In this document: positions 9,113 through 18,081 of the stretch, piece by piece
How positions within the stretch are numbered: position 1 is the first letter of the stretch
Layout: each line of letters opens with the position of its first letter
Source: Aureispira sp. CCB-QB1
Lineage (GTDB): Bacteria > Bacteroidota > Bacteroidia > Chitinophagales > Saprospiraceae
Assembly (NCBI GenBank): GCA_945870185.1
Contig: CAMBRK010000028.1
Span: 1-48,582, forward strand
Length of the DNA stretch: 48,582 nucleotides
Reading direction: 5' to 3'
Made by a program: the position numbers and the translations under genes
Notes under the pieces: model-generated
The model's database searches: none
The model's input: only the letters and a program-made list of their open reading frames with translations
Told to the model about the DNA's origin: nothing

Positions 9113-9205
9113 TTATTGCTTGGTTATCTCCCAGGTTTCAGTCGTTTTATATACTGTCCCCGCAATAAAATCTACACTAGGTACTCGATACAAGTATTCA
9201 CCAAT
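9113..9205 (-). pseudogene. Cut-off C-terminal extension of the small lipoprotein
   Basis: These 30 in-frame codons plus a TAA directly follow the TAG that ends the lipoprotein gene. The residues (GEYLYRVPSVDFIAG, VYKTTETWEITKQ) look like amphipathic beta strands, as in the rest of the protein, and the frame closes eight bases before the convergent aroB stop, where a gene end would be expected. This fits a single-base nonsense change in a formerly longer gene. Confidence 0.5.
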
Positions 9206-9583
9206 CTAAGTTTGAGTTTTGTTATCTTTTTTAATTACCTTGAATGATTTGGGCAAATTAATAAGTAAAAGTGGGCTTTCTGAAACAAAAGCAATTGATT
9301 CTGCATCAGGCTGGTAAGTCCACTTAAAATCAAAATTATTTTCCAAACCCAAAAACAACATTTCCGATATAATAGCATCTTCTTTATTGATAAACCTAGC
9401 TTTGGTTTGACGGGTACCCGTTGTACCTTTATTAGTGCTTAAGTTTGTTTTTACAAAAGTCACCTTACCATCCCAAGTTCCTAAGAGTGCACCCCTACTT
9501 TCTGCCCAAGAGTCACCATCCGTAGTGAAACAAGATGAAAAAATCAACAAAGTCAAAATCAAAATTATAAATTTTAAATACAT
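9206..9583 (-). CDS. Small lipoprotein, probably shortened by a nonsense codon
   Basis: Residues 1-18 are a lipoprotein signal (MYLKFIILILTLLIFSSC) with the lipidated Cys at about 18, so the product should be membrane-anchored. The body has alternating strands (TWDGKVTFVKTNL, TKARFINKEDAIISEMLFLG, FDFKWTYQPDAESIAFVS) that suggest a lipocalin-like or small beta-barrel fold; no family is recognised. The 125-residue frame stops at a TAG (9206-9208), but the same frame continues for 30 codons to a TAA at 9113-9115 with protein-like content (EYLYRVPSVDF, KTTETWEITKQ). The intact protein was therefore probably about 156 residues; a sequencing error is the alternative. Confidence 0.65.
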   Translation of the reverse strand: MYLKFIILILTLLIFSSCFTTDGDSWAESRGALLGTWDGKVTFVKTNLSTNKGTTGTRQTKARFINKEDAIISEMLFLGLENNFDFKWTYQPDAESIAFVSESPLLLINLPKSFKVIKKDNKTQT

Positions 9584-9715
9584 TTCTAATACATTTTAGG
9601 TTATATTCATATTCAAAGTAAAATTAATCGTTTGTCGAAAAAAACCATTATAATTTAATTTTTTTCTTGATTTTTTATAAACCTTTGTGATAAAAGCTAT
9701 ATTTTGCGATCCTAT

Positions 9716-12700
9716 ATGAACAGAATATTTGTTTTTATTTTAGGAATTTTGGGGTTTCATGGCTTGGCTGCCCAAAGTATCAATACGGAGTTTGGCAAAA
9801 ACCGAATTCAGTTTCATGACGACTTTAACGATTGGTGGGAATACGAAACCGCAAATTTTATAACTTATTGGTACGGTAAGTCCAAAAATATTGCTATTCC
9901 TACCCTACAGATGGCAGAAATGGATCACGATGATATCCAACGCGTCATGGAACATCGGATCAATGATAAAATCGAAATCATCGTTTATGTAGATATTTCT
10001 GACTTGAAACAAAGCAATATCGGTACCGAAGAAACCTTCACGTCAAGAACAGGAGAAACCAAAATAGCTGGTAACAAAATGTTTGTTTACTTTAATGGAG
10101 ACCATCAGGACTTACGAAAAAAAATCAGAGAAGGTATCGCAACGGTATATTTTAACAACATGCTTTTCGGGTCTAGTCTTCAGGAGATTATACAGAATGC
10201 TGTGCTGCTCAATATTCCAGATTGGTATAAAGATGGTATAGTGGCATATACCGCTTCGCCCTGGAATCATCTGGTAGAAGACGAACTGAGAGATATCTGG
10301 GCGAGAAATAAGAAGTATCATAATTTTAAAAAATTAGCCAACGATTTTCCAAAACTTGCGGGACATTCATTTTGGTTTTATGTTGATCAAAACTATGGGA
10401 AATCTTCCATTGCCAATCTTCTGTATTTGACCAAGATCAGTAGAGGTATGGAAAATAGTTTTGAATATATACTCAATGCAGATATTAAAACCCTTCATAG
10501 CGAATGGTCAACATTTTATGAAAATTATTTTAAATCAGAAAAAGGAAGATTTGCAGAAAATAAAGATGCTAACCTTTTAAAATTGTCTAATAAAAAATAC
10601 AACCCTATAAGTCATCTTTGTTTAAGTCCTGATGGAAATTATTTAGCTTACGCTTTTAATGATCAAGGTAAATATAGAGTCAAACTCCGAGACATGAAAA
10701 CTGGGTCTGAAAAACGTATTTTCAAGTATGGATATAAAAATATTTTTCAAGAAACTGATTATAACTATCCACTCATCGCTTGGCACCCTTCCAAACCAGA
10801 ATTATCCATAGCTTACGAACATAGAGATGTCATTAATCTTATAAAATATGACATACCTACAGCTGAAAAAATGGTACAAATTATTCCCACAGATTTCCAG
10901 AGACTCTATAGTATCAGCTATATCAATGATCTAGACTATATCTTTTCAGCATCACAAGATGGTTTTTCTGACTTATACCTTTATAAGTCCAAAAATAGAA
11001 ATCACCAAAGACTTACGCAAGACTATTTTGATGATTTAGATGCGCAATATATCCATTACAAAGGGGAGAGAGGAATACTTTTTAGTTCTAATAGGACTAT
11101 GGACACCATACAAGAATTAAAATACGATACTCTACTACCGCTACAAAATTTTGATATATACTTCTGGCCTGATGGAGCTAAAACCGCCAAAAAACTAACG
11201 CAAACACAGCATTCCAACGAAAGATATCCCATGCTCTATAATGGCGAAAATATACTTTGTGTAAGTGATGAAAGTGGTATCAATAATACATATCAAATAT
11301 TGGATGGCTCAGGATTAAAACCATTGAGTAATCTAAACAGAAATCTCATCCGACACCATGCCTCACCCAATAGTAAAACTTACATAAAAACTTATTATAA
11401 AAATGGCGCTTATGTAAGTTATGAAGAAAAACTAGACCTCAACAATGAAGTAAAAATTGAAAATACTTCCACTGGAAAGGCAACTCAAACCCAACTGCCC
11501 TCTATTTTGATTGTAAATAAAGAAGCGGAACCTCAAAAAAATCAAATCATTGATGAAAAATATTTATTCCAAACCAAATTTCCTGACCCTGAAAATATAG
11601 AACCAATCAAAGGTCCTGTCTTGGACAATGAAAACACCAAAAATTTCAGGATCAACATCAATAAGCCTTTTGTTTCTCAAAAATCAATAGAAGCATACAA
11701 CAATACAAGAGCGATCGCAGCGAAAAATAAGTTTGCCCTAACTAACGTGACCACCAAACTGGATAATGACCTTCTCTTCGAAGGACTGGAGTCGTATACA
11801 GGAGATAGACAACAACTATTGACCACACCGGTAGGATTTTTATTAAAAGCAACAGTAGAAGACCTATTTGAAGATTACAAAATAGAAACGGGTGTCAGAA
11901 TACCCACAACCTTCAATGGAGCGGAATACTTCCTGGTTTTTGATAATAAGAAAAAAAGGATTGATAAAAAAATAGCTCTATATAGAAGGACATCTAAATA
12001 TAACAACGAACTAGCAACCAACACCAATTTTCTCAGCAGATCAAAAAAAACTACGACCCTAGGACTTTATCAGCTAAAATTTCCTTTTGATATCTACAGA
12101 TCTATAAGAGCAACGGGAAGCTTAAGATTTGACAGATATTTGCAACTGAGCACTGAAAATAATTCTCTTTCATCTCCTGCTGAAAATGAAAAACGAATCA
12201 GCCTCAGACTCGAGTATATCTATGATAATACTCACGATGCTGCTATGAATATTAAGCATGGAACCCGATATAAAATTTATAGTGAAGTGATTAATAATTT
12301 TAACATGGAGTTCATAGATGGTTTTAATTTTGAAGCTTCCAACGGTTACACGGGAATTGTTGGTTTCGATGCTAGACATTACATTCCATTGTTGCGAAAG
12401 TCCATCTTGGCTATCAGAGGAGCAGGTGCCACTTCATTTGGGTCTCAAAAAATGCTATACTATATGGGCGGTATGGAAAACTGGATATTCCCGTCCTTTA
12501 ACAATAATATACCGGTGCCCGACCATTCTGATTATGCTTTCAAAGCCAATGTATTTCAACTTCGTGGATTCAATAATAACATAAGAAACGGTGCTACTTT
12601 CTTAGTAACCAATACAGAACTTCGCATTCCATTTATGCAGTATATCCTGGGTAAGAACAGAGGAAATGCCTTTTTCAGAAATCTGCAATTGACAGGTTTT

Positions 12701-12955
12701 TTTGATGCTGGATTAGCATTTCATGGGAGTAGTCCATTTAGCGACAAAAACCCACTCAATAAAATACAAATCAGTAGTCCACCTGTATTAGAACTGGAAA
12801 TCGAATACTTCAGAGATCCATTAGTTATGGGTTTTGGTACAGGTATCAGGACTCAACTTCTGGGATACTTTGTAAAGGCAGACTATGGCTGGGGTATCGA
12901 GACCAGGCAAATTCAGAAACCAAGACTTTATTTGAGTTTGGGTATGGATTTTTAG
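9716..12955 (+). CDS. Exported TolB-like propeller protein with C-terminal outer-membrane barrel
   Basis: Very large envelope protein (1079 residues from the ATG at 9716; the frame opens 12 bases earlier with TTG). Residues 1-20 are a signal peptide ending LAAQS. The first 260 residues resemble the M1-like peptidase-MA domain found at the start of such proteins, but no HExxH is visible and the usual WFxEG reads DWYKDG, so it looks catalytically dead. Residues about 280-560 contain TolB-type propeller blades (LSPDGNYLAYAF, GILFSSNR, ERYPMLYNGENILCVSDESGINN). The last about 370 residues alternate strands and end in LYLSLGMDF, like BamA/surface-antigen barrels. It lies 34 bases before the M1 peptidase gene, in a probable operon. 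The barrel assignment is inferred from strand pattern. Confidence 0.8.
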   Translation: MNRIFVFILGILGFHGLAAQSINTEFGKNRIQFHDDFNDWWEYETANFITYWYGKSKNIAIPTLQMAEMDHDDIQRVMEHRINDKIEIIVYVDISDLKQSNIGTEETFTSRTGETKIAGNKMFVYFNGDHQDLRKKIREGIATVYFNNMLFGSSLQEIIQNAVLLNIPDWYKDGIVAYTASPWNHLVEDELRDIWARNKKYHNFKKLANDFPKLAGHSFWFYVDQNYGKSSIANLLYLTKISRGMENSFEYILNADIKTLHSEWSTFYENYFKSEKGRFAENKDANLLKLSNKKYNPISHLCLSPDGNYLAYAFNDQGKYRVKLRDMKTGSEKRIFKYGYKNIFQETDYNYPLIAWHPSKPELSIAYEHRDVINLIKYDIPTAEKMVQIIPTDFQRLYSISYINDLDYIFSASQDGFSDLYLYKSKNRNHQRLTQDYFDDLDAQYIHYKGERGILFSSNRTMDTIQELKYDTLLPLQNFDIYFWPDGAKTAKKLTQTQHSNERYPMLYNGENILCVSDESGINNTYQILDGSGLKPLSNLNRNLIRHHASPNSKTYIKTYYKNGAYVSYEEKLDLNNEVKIENTSTGKATQTQLPSILIVNKEAEPQKNQIIDEKYLFQTKFPDPENIEPIKGPVLDNENTKNFRININKPFVSQKSIEAYNNTRAIAAKNKFALTNVTTKLDNDLLFEGLESYTGDRQQLLTTPVGFLLKATVEDLFEDYKIETGVRIPTTFNGAEYFLVFDNKKKRIDKKIALYRRTSKYNNELATNTNFLSRSKKTTTLGLYQLKFPFDIYRSIRATGSLRFDRYLQLSTENNSLSSPAENEKRISLRLEYIYDNTHDAAMNIKHGTRYKIYSEVINNFNMEFIDGFNFEASNGYTGIVGFDARHYIPLLRKSILAIRGAGATSFGSQKMLYYMGGMENWIFPSFNNNIPVPDHSDYAFKANVFQLRGFNNNIRNGATFLVTNTELRIPFMQYILGKNRGNAFFRNLQLTGFFDAGLAFHGSSPFSDKNPLNKIQISSPPVLELEIEYFRDPLVMGFGTGIRTQLLGYFVKADYGWGIETRQIQKPRLYLSLGMDF

Positions 12956-12989
12956 AATTTCAATCAATTAAATTGTTATAATTATAAAT

Positions 12990-15338
12990 ATGATCAACAA
13001 ACATCATTTCTTTTTACTATTCATTTTATGTGTAAATATAATCTCTGCTCAAGAACGCTCCAATCATGGTCGTAAATTTGAGCAACTCGACAATATGCTT
13101 CGTTCACCCAACGAATATCGAGGTGCAGACGGCGCTCCCGGTCCGAAATACTGGCAACAAAAAGCAGATTATAAAATAAAATGTACTCTGGATACCAAAA
13201 ACCAAAGAATAGATGGGTCGGAAGTTATCACTTATCATAACAATTCGCCCGTAGAGATGACGTATCTTTGGCTTCAACTAGATGAAAACGAACATTCTCC
13301 TAAGTCATCAAAACACTACATGAATGGCTCTAAAATGCGTGAAATCATGGACCAAGGTAGTATAGACCGACTAGAAGCAGTCAAACAATTGGATAATTAT
13401 GGCGTCCAACTCAAAAAAGTGACTACTGATAAAGGGCAGTCTTTAAAATATATCGTCAATGAAAGTATGATGCGGATCGATTTGCCTACACCACTCAAAC
13501 CTGGTAAAAAAGTCACCTTTAATATTGACTGGTACTACAATATGATCAATAGAATAACCAACCCAAGTTGGGGTCGAGGTGGTTATGAGTATTTTAAAGA
13601 CCATGGCAACTATTTATATACCGTAGTACAGTGGTTTCCTCGTATGTGTGTGTATAGCGACTTCGAAGGATGGCAAAACAAGCAGTTTCAAGGTACCGGA
13701 GAGTTTGCGCTATCTTTTGGTGATTATGAAGTAGAGATCACTTTGCCTGATGATCATGTAGTGTCCGCTACAGGTGAATGTCAAAATTATAAAGAGACAT
13801 TGACTCCAACTCAGTACAGCAGGTGGATCCAAGCTCAATCAGCTAAGTCGCCGCTACTCATAGTAAATCTTGATGAAGCCAAAGCCAACGAACAAAAGCC
13901 CATTTCAACCAAAACCAAAATCTGGAAGTATAAAGCTAAAAATGTGAGAGATTTTGCATGGACGGCTTCCAAAAAATTTGCGTGGGATGCTATGCCGCAC
14001 TACAACGAATTGGGCCAAAAGGTCATGTGTATGAGCCTTTATGGAAAAGAAGCATACCCTATTTACAACAAATATTCTACCAAAGTCATAGACCATACTT
14101 TAAGAACATACTCTAAATATAGCATACCCTATCCTTATCCTGTAGCGATCTCTGTAGAAGCAGCCAATGGTATGGAGTACCCTATGATCTCCTTCAATCC
14201 AGGTAGAGCAGATGAAGATGGTACGTACACCGAAGGATCCAAAAGAGCAGCCATACTGGTGATCATCCACGAAGTGGGACACACTTATTTTCCGATGATT
14301 ATCAATAGTGATGAAAGACAATGGGCTTGGTTTGATGAAGGTATCAATAGTTTTATGCAATTCATCACAGAACAGGAATGGGACAATGACTTCAAATCTG
14401 ATGGAGGCGTACCTCACAATATTACTGAGTATATGTCCAGGTCAAAAGATCAATTGGAACCCATCATGACCAATAGCGAAAACATCATAGACTATGGAAG
14501 TAATGCCTATGATAAGCCTGCAGCAGCACTCAATATACTACGCGAAACCATCATGGGGAGAGAGCTTTTTGACTATGCCTTTAAGGAATATTGCAAAAGA
14601 TGGGCATTCAAGCATCCGACTCCTGATGACTTTTTCCGTACTATGGAAGAAGCGAGTGCCATGGATTTAGATTGGTACTGGCGTGGTTGGTTTTATTCTA
14701 TAGATGCTGTGGATATTGCATTGGATAGTGTCGCATGGTACAAAGTGGATCCGGATAAAGACCCGGAACAAAAGCTAGATACTTTTAAAAATATCATTAA
14801 AAAACCCAAAGACTTTTTGACTAAGCAAAGAAACCGTGCACAATTTGGCACCTTTCCAGTAGAGCGAGATAGTACGGCTTCTGACTTTTACAATACCTAT
14901 AGGCCTTGGGAAACAGAAGACTCTGTAGATGTGACCATCAGAATGAAATACGACAGCCTGATGACCAAGCAAGAAAAGGAAGAGAAGTATGGAGAAAAAA
15001 ATTATTACGAACTCCAGTTTAGCAATAAAGGTGGTTTGGTGATGCCGATCATCATTGAATGGACTTTTGCAGATGGTACCAAGGAAGTGGAACGTGTACC
15101 TGTAGAAATCTGGCGTAAAAATGAAGAAAAAGTCACCAAGGTATTTGTCAAAAACAAAGAAGTGACTGCCATCCAACTCGATCCATTTAGCGAAACAGCT
15201 GATATAGATGTGTCGAATAATAGTTTTCCTGTCCGTGAAGTACCAACAAGATTCCAGCTATTTAAACAACACAAGTATAAAGAAAAACTGAATCCGATGC
15301 AGAAGGCAAAGGAGAAAGAAAAGGAAATAAGACCGTGA
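12990..15338 (+). CDS. M1 family metallopeptidase, exported
   Basis: Zinc aminopeptidase-like enzyme of the gluzincin M1 family, secreted by a signal peptide (MINKHHFFLLFILCVNIISA, about 20 residues). The zinc ligands are H427 and H431 of HEVGH and E450 in WFDEGIN; E428 is the catalytic base. GMEYPMISF upstream of HEVGH occupies the position of the GAMEN exopeptidase motif but is altered to GMEYP, a common form in Bacteroidota homologues. DWYWRGWFYS marks the helical C-terminal region, and a charged tail (KAKEKEKEIRP) ends the 782-residue protein. It follows the propeller/barrel gene by 34 bases and is followed by an intrinsic terminator at 15417-15454. The role is presumably peptide digestion in periplasm or outside; substrate unknown. 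Confidence 0.93.
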   Translation: MINKHHFFLLFILCVNIISAQERSNHGRKFEQLDNMLRSPNEYRGADGAPGPKYWQQKADYKIKCTLDTKNQRIDGSEVITYHNNSPVEMTYLWLQLDENEHSPKSSKHYMNGSKMREIMDQGSIDRLEAVKQLDNYGVQLKKVTTDKGQSLKYIVNESMMRIDLPTPLKPGKKVTFNIDWYYNMINRITNPSWGRGGYEYFKDHGNYLYTVVQWFPRMCVYSDFEGWQNKQFQGTGEFALSFGDYEVEITLPDDHVVSATGECQNYKETLTPTQYSRWIQAQSAKSPLLIVNLDEAKANEQKPISTKTKIWKYKAKNVRDFAWTASKKFAWDAMPHYNELGQKVMCMSLYGKEAYPIYNKYSTKVIDHTLRTYSKYSIPYPYPVAISVEAANGMEYPMISFNPGRADEDGTYTEGSKRAAILVIIHEVGHTYFPMIINSDERQWAWFDEGINSFMQFITEQEWDNDFKSDGGVPHNITEYMSRSKDQLEPIMTNSENIIDYGSNAYDKPAAALNILRETIMGRELFDYAFKEYCKRWAFKHPTPDDFFRTMEEASAMDLDWYWRGWFYSIDAVDIALDSVAWYKVDPDKDPEQKLDTFKNIIKKPKDFLTKQRNRAQFGTFPVERDSTASDFYNTYRPWETEDSVDVTIRMKYDSLMTKQEKEEKYGEKNYYELQFSNKGGLVMPIIIEWTFADGTKEVERVPVEIWRKNEEKVTKVFVKNKEVTAIQLDPFSETADIDVSNNSFPVREVPTRFQLFKQHKYKEKLNPMQKAKEKEKEIRP

Positions 15339-15348
15339 TACTTTATCA

Positions 15349-15396
15349 GTGATCTAGTGATTTGGTGATCTTGTGATCTTGTGATCTTGTGATCAA
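15349..15396 (+). repeat. Octamer tandem repeat GTGATCNN x6
   Basis: Six in-phase octamers begin ten bases after the metallopeptidase stop: GTGATCTA, GTGATTTG, three identical GTGATCTT, then GTGATCAA. Five of six contain GATC. This is a short microsatellite likely to vary in copy number by replication slippage. It precedes the terminator and is not coding. Confidence 0.85.
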
Positions 15397-15416
15397 ATTT
15401 TTTTTGATTATATAAA

Positions 15417-15454
15417 AAAGAACCGATTTCTGTTTGGAAGTCGGTTCTTTTTTT
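15417..15454 (+). terminator. Intrinsic terminator after the M1 peptidase gene
   Basis: AAAGAACCGA (15417-15426) pairs perfectly with TCGGTTCTTT (15441-15450) across a 14-base loop, and the right arm runs into a tract of seven T (15448-15454). This is the clearest rho-independent terminator in the window and ends the propeller/barrel-peptidase transcription unit. The A-rich left flank could also let it act weakly on the other strand. Confidence 0.9.
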
Positions 15455-15465
15455 GTTGGAGGTAA

Positions 15466-15720
15466 AAGCACAAGTTGCAAACTTGCGCTAGCAAAGGTTA
15501 TGGTAGATAACTTGTTTATTATTAAGGTACTATAGGCACAAGTTACAAACTCGCTCCAGCAAAGGAACGAAGGTAAGATCGATTTTCATAATTTTAGTAT
15601 ATAGCATCATAGCATCGCAGTTACAAACTGCGACGATCGGGATGCAACTACGCCGAACGGAGGGCTAATTTAATTTATTTATAAATTGCCCTTGCTAGCG
15701 CAAGTTTGCAACTTGTGCTT
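15466..15720. repeat. Cluster of REP-like palindromic units with 29-bp inverted ends
   Basis: Units at 15466-15494 and 15692-15720 are perfect inverted copies over 29 bases, facing each other across about 200 bases. Each contains its own small hairpin CAAGTT-GCA-AACTTG. Between them lie a diverged unit at 15536-15565 (GCACAAGTTACAAACTCGC) and a hairpin unit at 15615-15633 (TCGCAGTT-ACA-AACTGCGA, perfect 8-bp stem). The pattern is like REP/BIME clusters mobilised by RAYT-type (IS200-like) transposases; no such transposase lies in the window. It fills the gap between convergent peptidase and queG genes. Confidence 0.8.
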
Positions 15721-15785
15721 CAATAAATAAACGAAAGCTACATAACAAATCAAAAAGTTGTATGGCTTTTGTCATAAATCGTGAC

Positions 15786-16712
15786 TTATTGCTCTAAGAA
15801 TTTAATATTCCTTACCAAGCCTTCATACATTGTTCTTTTGACAGCGTTACCTTCAAAAAGTTGGTTGTATACAGGCTCTGATAAGTCCTTCCATTCTTCT
15901 TGGGTCATGGACATCAACTCAGGTTTGGGCAAAAATTGTGCTTCGGTGTGCGGCGTCGAAAATCGATTCCAAGGGCATACTTGTTGGCAGATATCACAGC
16001 CAAACATCCATCCATCCATCTTGGATTTAAAAGTATCCGGTATGGACGATTTGAGTTCTATGGTAAGATACGAAATGCACTTACTACCATCTACTATATA
16101 TCCTTGTGGACTGATGGCATCAGTAGGACAGGCATCGATACATTTGGTACAAGTACCACAGTAATCATTCAACGGTTCATCATATTCTAATTCCAGATCC
16201 AAGATGATTTCACCTAAGAAGAAATATGACCCTTTTTTAGGATGAATGAGCATAGCGTTTTTTCCAATCCAGCCGTTGCCGCTTCGTCGTGCCCAATCAC
16301 GTTCCAAAACAGGAGCTGAATCCACAAATGATCTGCCATGTATGTCGCCAGCGATCGATTTTATAAAATTGAAAAGTGTTACGATTTTTTTCTTAACGAC
16401 TTTATGGTAATCTCTCCCATAAGCATACATAGAGATTTTTGGGGCTGACTCATCTTGTTGTTGCTCTGGATTAAAGTAGTTGTACCCTAAAGAAATCACA
16501 CTCTTGGCACCACGTACTAACAATGTAGGGTCTACCCGCTTATCAAAATGATTTGCCATGTAAGACATATTGCCATGATAGTTTTGGTTGAGCCAATTTT
16601 CAAGATTTTTGGCTTCTGTATCCATAAAACCAGCCTTAGCCACGGCACACATAAGAAAGCCAAGTTCCTCAGCTTTAGTTTTAATTTGGTTTGTCAGTTG
16701 AGCGCGGTTCAT
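15786..16712 (-). CDS. queG: Epoxyqueuosine reductase
   Basis: Cobalamin- and [4Fe-4S]-dependent enzyme that reduces epoxyqueuosine to queuosine at the tRNA wobble position, the last step of queuosine synthesis. The two iron-sulfur clusters are visible as C185, C188, C191, C195 (CGTCTKCIDACP) and C212 with C239, C242, C246 (CDICQQVCPW). VDSAPVLERDWA (130-141) carries the Asp thought to be the proton donor, and ARRSGNGWIGKN follows as in all QueG proteins. The 308-residue length is that of the short form without HEAT repeats. Transcription is independent of the convergent peptidase; marC lies 32 bases upstream on the same strand and may be co-transcribed. Other que genes are not in the window. 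Confidence 0.95.
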   Translation of the reverse strand: MNRAQLTNQIKTKAEELGFLMCAVAKAGFMDTEAKNLENWLNQNYHGNMSYMANHFDKRVDPTLLVRGAKSVISLGYNYFNPEQQQDESAPKISMYAYGRDYHKVVKKKIVTLFNFIKSIAGDIHGRSFVDSAPVLERDWARRSGNGWIGKNAMLIHPKKGSYFFLGEIILDLELEYDEPLNDYCGTCTKCIDACPTDAISPQGYIVDGSKCISYLTIELKSSIPDTFKSKMDGWMFGCDICQQVCPWNRFSTPHTEAQFLPKPELMSMTQEEWKDLSEPVYNQLFEGNAVKRTMYEGLVRNIKFLEQ

Positions 16713-16744
16713 ATTTGAATAAATGCAGGCCCAAAGATACTAAT

Positions 16745-17353
16745 TTATGATACTTGTTTTAGAAAACCTAATTTGTTTTCTGGGGTAATCACCAAGTGAA
16801 AGTTTTCTTTGAAGAGTTTAATCGAAATAGCCAAGAGGATGATACCAAAAACTTTTCTCAATACCGCAGCACCCGCATCTCCCAATTTCTCTTTGATCAA
16901 GTCTGAAAAATGTAGCACGGCAAACACTACGACTATATTGATAAAAATAGCTGCAAGTATATCCATATTTTCGTACTTTGACTTCAGAGAAATCAGTGTA
17001 GTCATTGTGCCTGCGCCAGCAATCAATGGAAAAGCAATAGGTACTATGGTACCTGTGGATGTACCAGCACTTTCTCTAAAAAATCTCACTCCTAGTATCA
17101 TCTCAAGTCCTAGAAAGAACAAAATAATCGCCCCTGCTACTGCAAATGACTGTACATCCAGCCCGAAAAGTTTTAAGATACCTTCACCCATGTATAAAAA
17201 GGAAATCATCAACCCCATAGAAACTAATGCTGCCTTCATGGAATCTACTTCAATTCCTTTCTTTTTTAAATCAATAATGACCGGTATATTGCCTACTATA
17301 TCTATGACAGAAAATAAAATCAAAGCAATACTTAATATGTTTGCAATATTCAT
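16745..17353 (-). CDS. MarC family integral membrane protein
   Basis: Inner-membrane protein of 202 residues with about six hydrophobic segments, spread over residues 3-25, 42-64, 70-88, 105-123, 133-152 and 164-183. Family features include FSVIDIVGNIPVIIDLKKK near the N-terminus, FFLGLEMILG, and IVPIAFPLIAGAGTMTTLISL in the middle. Despite the name, a role in multiple antibiotic resistance is not supported for the family, and its function is unknown. The gene is upstream of queG with a 32-base gap. Confidence 0.9.
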   Translation of the reverse strand: MNIANILSIALILFSVIDIVGNIPVIIDLKKKGIEVDSMKAALVSMGLMISFLYMGEGILKLFGLDVQSFAVAGAIILFFLGLEMILGVRFFRESAGTSTGTIVPIAFPLIAGAGTMTTLISLKSKYENMDILAAIFINIVVVFAVLHFSDLIKEKLGDAGAAVLRKVFGIILLAISIKLFKENFHLVITPENKLGFLKQVS

Positions 17354-17739
17354 AACAAATAAAATTCTTTAAACACCTAATAATTATACGCAAATAACAA
17401 TATAATGTTGCTTTTAATTCAATTTACAGACAATAATTTGAACAACGTTAACAACCATTAACTTTAGGGGTATGACTATTATATATTTTGGCGGTGCATA
17501 GGGGCATCATTTGTGATCCTCACTTCACAAAAAAATGAATCCACTTTTTAAACGCTTGATTTTAAACTACATAATAAATACAGTTTTGCGTAATGTAAAA
17601 ATTACCCCACGTTAAAATCAATTGTGGCATAGTTTCTGATTGTATTTACAGGACACCGTCACGAAAAAATTCAGATATATTCCATAGTGGATGATTTATT
17701 TTTCGAGCGTGTTTTTAATCCTAAAATACATTTAGCAAT
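17354..17739. other. 386-base divergent intergenic region
   Basis: This lies between marC (leftward) and the orphan at 17740 (rightward). No clear -33/-7 pair is seen; TACATTTA just before 17740 resembles the -7 consensus but lacks its final G. A 26-codon frame near 17534 has no support. No strong hairpin or known RNA motif was noticed. Confidence 0.45.
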
Positions 17740-18081
17740 ATGGACATACAAAAGATAAACCGAAGACATTTTGTCGAAACAGATTTGTACTATAGAGTAA
17801 GTATGGGTTTGTCTTCCAAACTGCTAAAATATGAGAATGGCATCTTTCATCTAGAAGTAACTCTAGGTCGAAAGTGGGATAAAAACTACAATGCAACCGC
17901 TGCAGAGGTAAGCCATTGTTGGAAGTCAAACCATCCCGAACTTACTCATGCCATAGGATGTAAAATATTTATCATAGATTTAAAAAGTGGAGAAGACAAA
18001 ACCGTTTTAATCCAAGCTGGAATAAATCCTGGATATGATGCCTTCAAAGGAATATTATTCAGAAAAAACTATCTCAACTAG
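17740..18081 (+). CDS. Hypothetical protein, 113 residues
   Basis: I do not recognise this family. The product has no signal peptide or membrane segment. It looks like a compact alpha/beta or mostly beta protein: LYYRVSMGLSSKLLKY, IFHLEVTLGRKWD, then a central AAEVSHCWKSNHPELTHAIGCKIFII, then KTVLIQAGINPGYDAFKGILFR. The two Cys (in SHCW and IGCK) and two His (SHC, THA) are close together and could bind a metal, which is speculation. It is flanked by gaps of over 300 bases on both sides and stands alone, but its frame has ordinary codon use, so I take it as real. Confidence 0.65.
   Translation: MDIQKINRRHFVETDLYYRVSMGLSSKLLKYENGIFHLEVTLGRKWDKNYNATAAEVSHCWKSNHPELTHAIGCKIFIIDLKSGEDKTVLIQAGINPGYDAFKGILFRKNYLN

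Noticed and set aside
9704-9715. TTG start for the propeller/barrel protein
   Set aside because: The ATG at 9716 starts a clean signal peptide.
14100-15274. Long antisense frames within the M1 peptidase gene
   Set aside because: They are shadows of a strongly supported gene, with Phe/Ile/His-rich composition and no family match.
17534-17614. 26-codon frame between marC and the orphan
   Set aside because: Too short, no initiation signal and no recognisable product.
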